This document shows, one piece after another, positions 1 to 6,928 of a DNA stretch of 11,488 nt. The notes below the pieces were generated by a model. That model saw only the letters and a list, made by a program, of their open reading frames with translations, searched no databases and was not told the DNA's origin. Position numbers and translations under genes: made by a program. How positions within the stretch are numbered: position 1 is the stretch's first letter; every line of letters starts with the position of its first letter. The DNA is from Planctomycetales bacterium (lineage in GTDB: Bacteria > Planctomycetota > Planctomycetia > Pirellulales > Thermoguttaceae), in contig SKJM01000041.1 of NCBI GenBank assembly GCA_007122045.1, positions 1 to 11,488 on the forward strand. The letters are read 5' to 3'.

Positions 1-959
1 AGAACGACGTGCGGCTGATCGACCCAGCCGAGCAGAACGGCTATGGGCTGGACGGTATGTGGAGCGACGATTTCCACCACGCCGTGCGGACGCTGCTGAC
101 CGGGCAACGCGACGGGTATTACCGCGACTACGGCCGCCCGGAGCACTTGGCGAAGGCGATGGAGCGGGTGTTCGTGTACGACGGCTGTTACAGCCCGTTC
201 CGCCGTCGCCGGCACGGCAGCCCGGTGCGCGACCGCGACCGGACCAAGTTCGTCGTGTGCATTCACAACCACGACCAAGTGGGCAACCGGGCCTTGGGCG
301 ACCGTTCGGCCACCTACCTGCCGGAGGCGGCGCAGCGATTGGCATGCGGTTTGCTCCTCCTCTCGCCCTGCGTACCGCTGTTGTTCATGGGCGAGGAGTA
401 CGGCGAGCGACGCCTGTTCCCGTTCTTCTGCTCGTTTATCGACGAAGACCTGATCGAGGCGGTGCGCCGCGGCCGGCGCGAGGAGTTCGCCGCGATGGAG
501 TTCGAGTGGGGCGAGCAAATCCCCGACCCGCAAGACCCGGCCACGTTCGATTCGGCAAAGCTCGCATGGCAGTGGCCCGCAGGAACCTTCCACGCGAAGC
601 TGCGCCGGCTGTACGCTGATTTACTGGCCGCGCGGCGGACGTGGCCGGGACTGATGGACCGAACCCGCACCACGGCGCGGGTAGTGAGGCCCGGCGCAGA
701 CGCCGGCCGTGACGAAGGTCCGGCCGTCTTGGTCGTCGAACGGGGCGGGGAGCGAGGCCTTGTGGCGTGGGCGAACCTGACCGACCGCGGCGCGAGCCCG
801 CCCACGGCGGTGCCCGGCGGTCGGACGTGCCTGTTGAGCACCGAGGCTGCCGCGTACGGCGGGACGCGCGACCTGCGCCGGCCGGTCGATACGCTGTTGC
901 CGTTTGAGTTGGTCGTATGGGGCGAGGCGGACGCGGCAGGAAAGGAATCGTTCGAATGA
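1..959 (+). CDS. treZ: Malto-oligosyltrehalose trehalohydrolase, 3' part (5' end outside window)
   Basis: TreZ is a cytoplasmic GH13 enzyme that hydrolyses maltooligosyltrehalose made by TreY, releasing free trehalose. The reading frame is already open at base 3 (Asn-Asp before the first GTG), so this GTG is not a real start; about 318 codons of the C-terminal half are present. Visible family motifs are YGLDGMWSDDFHHAV near the left edge, HNHDQVGNRALGDR (bases 264-305), the conserved segment that follows the catalytic barrel strands, FMGEEYGE, and EAVRRGRREEF, followed by a C-terminal beta domain ending in LLPFELVVWGEAD. The stop TGA overlaps the ATG of treY (ATGA, bases 956-959), which indicates translational coupling. 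The N-terminal CBM48-type domain and the first catalytic residues must lie to the left of the window. Identification rests on motif recognition and on treY following directly; I am very sure of the family. Confidence 0.95.
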   Translation, partial: NDVRLIDPAEQNGYGLDGMWSDDFHHAVRTLLTGQRDGYYRDYGRPEHLAKAMERVFVYDGCYSPFRRRRHGSPVRDRDRTKFVVCIHNHDQVGNRALGDRSATYLPEAAQRLACGLLLLSPCVPLLFMGEEYGERRLFPFFCSFIDEDLIEAVRRGRREEFAAMEFEWGEQIPDPQDPATFDSAKLAWQWPAGTFHAKLRRLYADLLAARRTWPGLMDRTRTTARVVRPGADAGRDEGPAVLVVERGGERGLVAWANLTDRGASPPTAVPGGRTCLLSTEAAAYGGTRDLRRPVDTLLPFELVVWGEADAAGKESFE

Positions 960-3900
960 ATCAGCTTTGCGCCCTCCATGCCGAGGTGGTGGCCGCGGTC
1001 CGGAAGGCCCTGGCCGAACGCCCCTCCTCGCCGGGCGCCACGTACCGGCTCCAGTTCCATCGCGACCACCTTACCTTCCGCGACGCGGCCGCGGTGGTGC
1101 CTTACCTGAGCCGGTTGGGCATCACCCACGTGTATGCATCGCCCTATTGGAAGGCCAAGGCCGGCGGCGCGCATGGCTACGCGATTGTCGATTACACCCG
1201 GCTCGACCCTGCGTTGGGCACGGAAGATGACTTCGCGGCCTTCGTGGCCGCGCTTCGCGAGCACGGCATGGGGCAAATCCTCGACGTGGTGCCCAACCAC
1301 ATGAGCGCGGCGCCGGGCGAGAACCCCTGGTGGACCGACGTGCTGGAAAACGGCCCCGGTTCGCCCTACGCCGATTACTTCGACATCGACTGGACGCCCG
1401 TCAAAGAGGAACTGCGCGGGAAGGTGCTGTTCCCGGTGCTCGGGCGGCAGTTCGGCGAGGCGCTGGAGGCCGGCGAACTGAAGCTGGGATACCGCGAGGG
1501 CGCGTTCGCCATCGACTACTACGGGCGGGCGCTGCCGATCGATCCGGGCACCTACGCCGACATCCTCACGCTGAACCTCGAGGAGCTTCGGGAAACCCTG
1601 CCGGCCGACTCGGAGGACCTGCGCGAACTGGAGAGCATCGTCACCGCCACCCAGCACCTGCCCGGCCGAAACGACACCGATCCCGAGGCCGTCCGCGAGC
1701 GGCAGCGAGAGAAAGAGGTCATCAAGGGCCGCATCGCCGACCTGGCGGCGGCCTCGCCGCCGATCGCCGAGTTCATCGAGCGCAACGTGGCGGAGCTGAA
1801 CGGCACGCCCGGCGCCCCCTCCAGTTTCGACCGGCTGGAAGGTCTGCTCAACGCCCAGGCCTACCGGCTCTCGCACTGGAAGGCGGCTTCCGACGAGATC
1901 AACTACCGCCGCTTCTTCGACATCAACGAGTTGGCGTCGGTGTGTATGGAGGAGGAAAGGGTTTTCGAGGAGAGCCACACGCTGGTGTTCGATCTGCTGG
2001 CCGGGGGAAAGCTCGACGGGCTGCGCATCGACCACGTGGACGGGCTGTTCGATCCGCTCGAATACCTGTGGCGATTGCAGCGGGGATACAGCCGGGCGCT
2101 GGCGCGGCGCGAGTTCGAACGGAGGACGCCCCCGACCCCGGCGGCAGGGGAACCGGCCCCCGGCGAACCCGGCGGCCGTGCCGGTCTGACGTGGGAGGAC
2201 GCCGAGCCGGCCATCGTGGAGGTGCTGTGGTCGGAGCTGGGCAAGCAGGCGGACGGCAACGGCCCCCCCTGGAGCGAAACGCTGCCCCTGTACGTGCTGG
2301 TCGAAAAAATCCTCGGGCCCGAGGAGCCGCTGCCGCCGGAGTGGCCGGTGGCCGGCACGACGGGCTACGATTTCCTCAATTCGGTGAACGGGCTGTTCGT
2401 CGACCCGGCGGGCCTGATCTTGCTGCGCAGGATCTATCGCCGCTTCACCAACGAGCCGGTCGACTTCCACGAAGTGGCCTACCAGTGCAAGCTGCTGATC
2501 CTGCGGGTGGCCATGGCCAGCGAGCTGCACCTGCTGGCCCATCGGCTGAATCGCATCTCGGAGCGGCACCGGTTGTTTCGCGACTTCACCCTCCATTCCC
2601 TGCGGCGGGTGCTGCGCGAGATTTTGGCCTTCTTCCCGGTCTATCGCACCTACATCGGGGGCGAGGGCGTCAGCGACCGCGATCGGGAGGTGATCGGCCG
2701 GGCCGTGGCCCTGGCCAAACGGAGGAACCCGGCCATGGACGCCGCCGAGTTCGACTTCGTGCGCGACGTGCTGCTGCTGGAGCAGCCGCCGCGGCTCGAC
2801 GACGCCGCCCGGCGCCAGCGCGAGTTCTTCGTCGGCCGCTTCCAGCAGGTGACCAGTCCCGTGATGGCCAAGGGCGTGGAAGACACGGCGTTCTATCGCT
2901 ACTATCCGCTGGCCTCGGCGAACGAAGTGGGTGGCGAGCCCGCCCGGGCCGCCGTTTCGGTCGACGACTTCCACGCCGACAATCACCAGCGGCATGGCCG
3001 CCATCCCGCCTCGATGGTGTGCACGTCCACCCACGACACGAAGCGGAGCGAGGACGTGCGCGCGCGGATCAACGTTCTCTCGGAAATTCCGCACTGGTGG
3101 CGGGCAAACGTCACCCGCTGGGCGCGGATCAACCGCCGCTTCCGCCGCGAGGTGGACGGGCGGCCGGCGCCCATCCGCAACGACGAGTATCTGTTCTACC
3201 AGGTACTGTACGGGATATGGCCGCTCGACCCGCCCGGCGAGGCCGAGCACGAGCAGATGGTCGAGCGGATGGTGCGGTACATGGAAAAGGCCACCCACGA
3301 GGCCAAGCTGCGCACAAGCTGGATTTCGCCCGACCCCGATTACGATGAGGCCGTCGCCCGGTTCGTGCGCGACGTACTCCGCAACGAAGCGAACAACCGC
3401 TTCCTGCCCGCGCTCCGGGACTTCCACGAGCAGACGGTCGATTGGGGCCTCTACACGGCCCTGGCGCAAACGCTGCTGAAGCTCACCGTCCCCGGCGTGC
3501 CCGACATCTACCAGGGCCAGGAGCTGTGGGCGTTTCACCTGGTCGATCCCGACAACCGGCGTCCGGTCGATTTCGACCGCTGCCGGTGGCTGCTGGGCGA
3601 AATCGAGGGCCTGGCCGCCGACAGCGAGAGCCTGGGCCGATTGGCGCGGGAACTAGGCGCCTCGCCCCGCGACGCGCGGTTGAAGCTGTTCGTCACCTGG
3701 CGCACGCTCCAGTTCCGCCGCGCTCATGCCCGGCTTTTCGAGGCGGGCGGTTATGAACCGCTGCCGGTCGAGGGCGCGAAGGCGAACCACGTGTGCGCGT
3801 TCGCGCGGCGGCTGCCGGCGCAGGAAGGCGATAACGAGCAGGCGGCCGTGGTCATCGTACCGCGGCTGTTGGCCCAACTGGCGCCCCATCACGACGGTGG

Positions 3901-4093
3901 CAAGGGGCCGCCCCCCTTGGGCGACTCCATTTGGGAAGATACGCGCGTGGTCCTGCCCGACTCGCTTCGGGCGCCCATGCACAACATCTTCGCCGGTAAG
4001 GCCTGGCCGGGCGACGCTGCCGACATCCCGCTGAGCGGCGTGCTTGCCCAGTTTCCCGTTGCCCTGCTGACCGTGAACCGGTCGGGTGACTAG
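956..4093 (+). CDS. treY: Malto-oligosyltrehalose synthase
   Basis: TreY is a cytoplasmic GH13 enzyme that rearranges the reducing-end alpha-1,4 bond of maltodextrins to alpha,alpha-1,1, making the substrate of TreZ. The protein is 1045 residues from the ATG at 956. This start is preferred over an in-frame start at 917 because it lies in the ATGA overlap with treZ and has an AAGGAA Shine-Dalgarno 8-9 bases upstream. GH13 motifs: TYRLQFH near the N-terminus, DVVPNHM (110-116), LRIDHVDG with the presumed nucleophile Asp359, LVEKILG with the presumed acid/base Glu450, and STHDTKR (691-697) carrying the third acid, Asp694. The C-terminal part (VPDIYQGQELW, then a final beta domain) is intact. Length is at the long end for the family; a Pro/Gly/Ala-rich stretch at about residues 390-411, inside the segment between Asp359 and Glu450, accounts for part of this. 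Confidence 0.96.
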   Translation: MNQLCALHAEVVAAVRKALAERPSSPGATYRLQFHRDHLTFRDAAAVVPYLSRLGITHVYASPYWKAKAGGAHGYAIVDYTRLDPALGTEDDFAAFVAALREHGMGQILDVVPNHMSAAPGENPWWTDVLENGPGSPYADYFDIDWTPVKEELRGKVLFPVLGRQFGEALEAGELKLGYREGAFAIDYYGRALPIDPGTYADILTLNLEELRETLPADSEDLRELESIVTATQHLPGRNDTDPEAVRERQREKEVIKGRIADLAAASPPIAEFIERNVAELNGTPGAPSSFDRLEGLLNAQAYRLSHWKAASDEINYRRFFDINELASVCMEEERVFEESHTLVFDLLAGGKLDGLRIDHVDGLFDPLEYLWRLQRGYSRALARREFERRTPPTPAAGEPAPGEPGGRAGLTWEDAEPAIVEVLWSELGKQADGNGPPWSETLPLYVLVEKILGPEEPLPPEWPVAGTTGYDFLNSVNGLFVDPAGLILLRRIYRRFTNEPVDFHEVAYQCKLLILRVAMASELHLLAHRLNRISERHRLFRDFTLHSLRRVLREILAFFPVYRTYIGGEGVSDRDREVIGRAVALAKRRNPAMDAAEFDFVRDVLLLEQPPRLDDAARRQREFFVGRFQQVTSPVMAKGVEDTAFYRYYPLASANEVGGEPARAAVSVDDFHADNHQRHGRHPASMVCTSTHDTKRSEDVRARINVLSEIPHWWRANVTRWARINRRFRREVDGRPAPIRNDEYLFYQVLYGIWPLDPPGEAEHEQMVERMVRYMEKATHEAKLRTSWISPDPDYDEAVARFVRDVLRNEANNRFLPALRDFHEQTVDWGLYTALAQTLLKLTVPGVPDIYQGQELWAFHLVDPDNRRPVDFDRCRWLLGEIEGLAADSESLGRLARELGASPRDARLKLFVTWRTLQFRRAHARLFEAGGYEPLPVEGAKANHVCAFARRLPAQEGDNEQAAVVIVPRLLAQLAPHHDGGKGPPPLGDSIWEDTRVVLPDSLRAPMHNIFAGKAWPGDAADIPLSGVLAQFPVALLTVNRSGD

Positions 4094-4141
4094 GCCGGCT
4101 TCACCGCTGGGGCCGGCATTGGCGCGGCCGGCACCGAGGGC

Positions 4142-4169
4142 TTGCACGCGCGTACACGGGGCGCATAAT
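4142..4169 (+). promoter_or_regulatory. Candidate sigma70-type promoter for the lactonase gene
   Basis: TTGCAC (4142-4147) and CATAAT (4164-4169) are separated by 16 bp, about 60 bp before the lactonase start codon. The -10 box matches the consensus at five of six bases, but the -35 box at only three. The 137-bp gap after treY has GGCCGGC inverted segments (about 4093-4132) without a T-tract, so no convincing terminator separates the two genes. The lactonase could be read from this promoter, from treZY read-through, or both. Confidence 0.3.
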
Positions 4170-4219
4170 GGGACGGTGGCGGCATCGCCGATTGAACCAA
4201 GAGGAGAGCATTCAATCCT

Positions 4220-4224
4220 GGAGG
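4220..4224 (+). promoter_or_regulatory. Ribosome binding site of the lactonase gene
   Basis: GGAGG lies six bases before the ATG at 4231. This decides the start: an upstream in-frame start at 4168 would add 21 residues ahead of a normal signal peptide and has no Shine-Dalgarno. Confidence 0.7.
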
Positions 4225-4230
4225 TATGCG

Positions 4231-5412
4231 ATGAAGACGAAGTTGCTTGGGCCGGTGGCGGCAAGTGCGGTGGTGGCCTTGGGGGCGGCCGCTTGGGTGG
4301 CCGATGCGGCGGCCGAGGATACCGAGCAGCCGGCCGGGTGGTCGGTGTACATCGGCACGTACACCCGGGGCGAAAGCCGCGGCATCTACCGCGCCGTGCT
4401 GTGTGCTACCGACGGCATCCTGAGCGAGCCCGAGCTGGCGGCCGAAACCGCCAATCCCTCGTTCCTGGCCATTCACCCCAACCGCCGGTTCCTGTACGCC
4501 GTGGGCGAGGCGGGCACGTTCGAAGGGAGGCCCGAGGGCGGTGTGGTGGCCTTTGCCATCGACGCGCAAACCGGGATGCTCACGCGGCTGAACGCGCAAT
4601 CGTCGGGCGGGCGAGGGCCGTGCCACCTGGTGGTCGACGGCGCGGGCCGCAACGTGCTGGTGGCCAACTACGGCGGCGGCAGCGTGGCGGTGCTGCGCAT
4701 CGGGCCGGACGGCCGGCTGCGGCCCGCCTCGGCGCTGATGCAGCACGAGGGCCGCAGCGTCCACCCCCGCCGGCAGACCGCCCCATACGCCCATTCGGTG
4801 AACCTCGACGCGGCCAACCGGTTCGCTTTCGTGGCCGACCTGGGCCTCGACCAGGTGCTGGTGTACCGGTTCCGGTCGGAGGCCGGAACGCTCGAACGGC
4901 ACAACCCGCCGTTTGCCAGGGTGGCGCCCGGGGCCGGGCCGCGGCACTTCGCCTTCCATCCCAGCGGCCGGTTCGCCTACGTGATCAACGAACTCGACTG
5001 CACCATCACCGCCTTCGCCTACGACGCTGAGCAGGGCCGCCTGCACACGCTGCATTCCGTACCCACCCTGCCGGACGATTTCGATGGCGAGAACACCACC
5101 GCCGAGATTGTCGTGCATCCCTCAGGCAGGTTCGTGTACGGCTCGAACCGCGGGCACGACAGCATCGCCGGGTTCCGGGTCGACGAGGAAACGGGACGGC
5201 TTGCGCCCATCGGGCACACGCCCACCGGCGGCCAAACGCCGCGCAACTTCGCCCTGGACCCGCCGGGCCGATTCCTGCTGGCGCAGAACCAGGCCTCCGA
5301 CTCGGTCGTCGTGTTCCGCATCGACCCCGAGACGGGCGACCTGGCCCCGACCGGTTCGCGCATGACGGTGCCCTCGCCGGTGTGCATCCGCATGATGCCG
5401 GCCGGGCCGTAG
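4231..5412 (+). CDS. Secreted lactonase-family seven-bladed beta-propeller protein (6-phosphogluconolactonase-like)
   Basis: The 393-residue protein has an N-terminal Sec signal (MKTK, then an Ala/Val-rich core to about residue 28, likely cut at DAAA-ED). The mature part carries the repeats of the lactonase family (PF10282, YbhE/Pgl-like): WSVYIGTYTRG at the first blade, FLAIHPNRRFLYAVGE (79-93), HLVVDGAGRNVLVANYGGG (132-150), PYAHSVNLDAANRFAFVAD, GPRHFAFHPSGRFAYVINE (236-254), AEIVVHPSGRFVYGSNRG (291-308), and PRNFALDPPGRFLLAQNQ (337-354). These are spaced roughly 45-60 residues apart, as propeller blades are. The E. coli relative hydrolyses 6-phosphogluconolactone in the cytosol. The signal peptide here makes that exact job unlikely, so I infer an extracytoplasmic sugar lactonase or binding propeller; such secreted paralogues are common in planctomycetes. 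It follows treZY on the same strand and converges with the GDPD gene. Family is certain, substrate unknown. Confidence 0.9.
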   Translation: MKTKLLGPVAASAVVALGAAAWVADAAAEDTEQPAGWSVYIGTYTRGESRGIYRAVLCATDGILSEPELAAETANPSFLAIHPNRRFLYAVGEAGTFEGRPEGGVVAFAIDAQTGMLTRLNAQSSGGRGPCHLVVDGAGRNVLVANYGGGSVAVLRIGPDGRLRPASALMQHEGRSVHPRRQTAPYAHSVNLDAANRFAFVADLGLDQVLVYRFRSEAGTLERHNPPFARVAPGAGPRHFAFHPSGRFAYVINELDCTITAFAYDAEQGRLHTLHSVPTLPDDFDGENTTAEIVVHPSGRFVYGSNRGHDSIAGFRVDEETGRLAPIGHTPTGGQTPRNFALDPPGRFLLAQNQASDSVVVFRIDPETGDLAPTGSRMTVPSPVCIRMMPAGP

Positions 5413-5468
5413 GATGGCGCTCGGAAGTTCAGTCGCGGCCGGTAAAGGGCGGTCTGCGAAGGCGCGGC

Positions 5469-5494
5469 GTCGATGTCCATGCGGACACGTCGAC
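5469..5494. terminator. Imperfect hairpin between convergent genes
   Basis: GTCGATGTCC (5469-5478) pairs with GGACA + TCGAC (5483-5494), with a two-base CG bulge and an ATGC loop. It sits in the 127-bp gap where the rightward lactonase gene and the leftward GDPD gene converge, a usual place for a bidirectional terminator. No T-tract follows on either strand, so intrinsic termination is doubtful. Confidence 0.25.
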
Positions 5495-5539
5495 TACCTC
5501 TGATGCCGGCGCCGAAGGGTGCCGCCGACCGCGATGCCG

Positions 5540-6415
5540 TCACGGTCCCGTTCTTCGACCGTTCGCGCGCGACGGCCGGTACACCGGCTTCCACGGCTCG
5601 ACGTCCAAGCGGCGGGCGGCGTCGATCATGGGGCCCACGTCGTCGACCAGCGGGAAATCGATGCCCGCGTCGAACAGCGCCTCGAGCGCGCCGGGGTCGT
5701 TGGTGCAGCAGTAATTGATGCGCACGCCGGCCTCCTTCAACCGGCGTATTTCATCGGGCCAGTCGATCCCCTGCCGCCGGAGAATTTGAATGAAGGCGTC
5801 GCCGCGCTCGATTGTTTCGGCGGCGTAGCGCGGTACGTCGGCACCCCGCCGCTGCATGTTGCAGATGAGAATATCGGGGTAAACCCGCCGGGCCGCGTCG
5901 GCGCCTTGATGGCCAATGGCCAGGAACGCCTGGTGGGTTCGCCCTTGGCGAATGATTTCGCGGGTGGCGGCCTCGGCCAATTCCGCATCGCCGTAGGTAT
6001 GCACATTCAGCCAGACGTTCAGCGGCATCATCGCCAGCGTCTCCTCGAGAGTCGGCACGCGCTCGCCGGCGAACCGCGCGCCTTTCCACGCGCCGGCGTC
6101 CAGCGCGCGCATTTGCTTGAGCGTCAGGTCGGTCACGCGGCCTTCGCCGTCGGTCGTGCGGCCGACGGTCGCGTCGTGCATGAGCACGATATGCCCGTCG
6201 CGAGTCATCCGGATGTCGAACTCGATCTGATGTACCCCGTGCCGGAGCGCCTCGCGAAACGCCGCAAGCGTATTCTCCGGGTGCGTGGTGCTCGCCCCGC
6301 GGTGGGCCGAAATGCCGCGCTCGGGCATAGCGATCGCTTCCGCGGCCGGCGCAACGCAAGGCAGCGCGAGCGTTAGGGCAACCCAGGCCGACAGGCAAAA
6401 TTGTTTCATCGTCAT
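5540..6415 (-). CDS. Secreted glycerophosphodiester phosphodiesterase family protein
   Basis: GDPD enzymes cleave glycerophosphodiesters to glycerol-3-phosphate and an alcohol. The 291-residue protein starts MTMKQF (ATG at 6415; an alternative ATG at 6409 gives 289) and has a signal peptide ending near PAAEA (about residue 27), so it should act outside the cytoplasm. The GDPD signature is clear: SAHRGAS with His38-Arg39, HPENTLAAF, QIEFDIRMTRDGHIVLMHD with metal ligands Glu65 and Asp67 and catalytic His80, then GRTTDGEGRVTDLTL, and a C-terminal NYCCTNDP and FPLVDDV. Where typical family members have a third metal-binding Glu (NIEIK-like), this one reads WLNVHTY, with His139. It is the last gene of the leftward cluster, 38 bp after the 139-residue gene, without a clear Shine-Dalgarno, so translation may depend on the upstream gene. 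Family certain; activity and substrate inferred. Confidence 0.9.
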   Translation of the reverse strand: MTMKQFCLSAWVALTLALPCVAPAAEAIAMPERGISAHRGASTTHPENTLAAFREALRHGVHQIEFDIRMTRDGHIVLMHDATVGRTTDGEGRVTDLTLKQMRALDAGAWKGARFAGERVPTLEETLAMMPLNVWLNVHTYGDAELAEAATREIIRQGRTHQAFLAIGHQGADAARRVYPDILICNMQRRGADVPRYAAETIERGDAFIQILRRQGIDWPDEIRRLKEAGVRINYCCTNDPGALEALFDAGIDFPLVDDVGPMIDAARRLDVEPWKPVYRPSRANGRRTGP

Positions 6416-6453
6416 CGGTCGAAATCCGTCGAGTCGAGTCGGGGGAACGCCTT

Positions 6454-6873
6454 CTACTCTTCCAGCAGCTTCTCCTTCAGGAGTTCGGCAACGTGCTCGT
6501 TGTATTCGCCGTCGATGGTGCGCGGGGGGATCCACCGCTCGTAGTCGAAGTCGGGGTAGTTCAGCGGCTCGTCGAGCCGCTTGTGGAACACGTAGAAGTC
6601 GTGGACCTTGGCGGCCATTTCGGGCGACTCGTAATGGCCCAGGTGCAAGCGCCGGGGCGGGCGCCGGCCGGGCGCCCGTTGCCATGAGCAGCCCACGTGC
6701 ACGTGCACGCCGCGGAAGTCCATGGCGGCATTGACTTGCGGTCCCTCGCCGTAATCGCCCACCCAAAGGTTGCGGTACGTCTCACTAACGCGGTCGGGCC
6801 AGCTCACCCCAAGCCGCACTTCGGCTCCGGGGTCGAATTGGCGCAAGGCGTCGATCAATTGTTGGACAGTCAT
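6454..6873 (-). CDS. Conserved-looking hypothetical protein, 139 residues
   Basis: I do not recognise this protein. It starts MTVQQLIDALRQFDPGAEVR (ATG at 6873), with AGGA about nine bases upstream. The opening helix-turn pattern resembles the start of many small uncharacterised bacterial and phage proteins; that is a likeness only. The middle (NAAMDFRGVHVHVGCSW, about 48-64) looks like alternating beta strands with several His and one Cys. A basic Arg/Pro patch follows (about 67-76). The C-terminal half is Asp/Glu/Tyr-rich (DFYVFHKRLDEPLNYPDFD) and ends in a charged helix ELLKEKLLEE. No signal peptide or membrane segment is visible, so it is probably cytosolic. It sits between nadB (55 bp upstream) and the GDPD gene (38 bp downstream) on the same strand, so it is probably co-transcribed. 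Codon use is like its neighbours, which supports a real gene. Confidence 0.75.
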   Translation of the reverse strand: MTVQQLIDALRQFDPGAEVRLGVSWPDRVSETYRNLWVGDYGEGPQVNAAMDFRGVHVHVGCSWQRAPGRRPPRRLHLGHYESPEMAAKVHDFYVFHKRLDEPLNYPDFDYERWIPPRTIDGEYNEHVAELLKEKLLEE

Positions 6874-6928
6874 CGTGGCGTCCTGAAGAAGATTCGTGGT
6901 TCGGCGGTGCAAGACAGTACCGTGGCCT

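Noticed and set aside
314..3538. A 1074-codon open frame on the minus strand, antisense to treZ and treY
   Set aside because: Its composition (many Arg, Pro, His, Gly and Val with no family motif) is that of the mirror image of a GC-rich gene. treZ and treY on the other strand carry unmistakable catalytic motifs.
4093..4132. GGCCGGC inverted segments after the treY stop as a terminator
   Set aside because: The arms are short and can pair in several ways in GC-rich sequence, and no T-tract follows.
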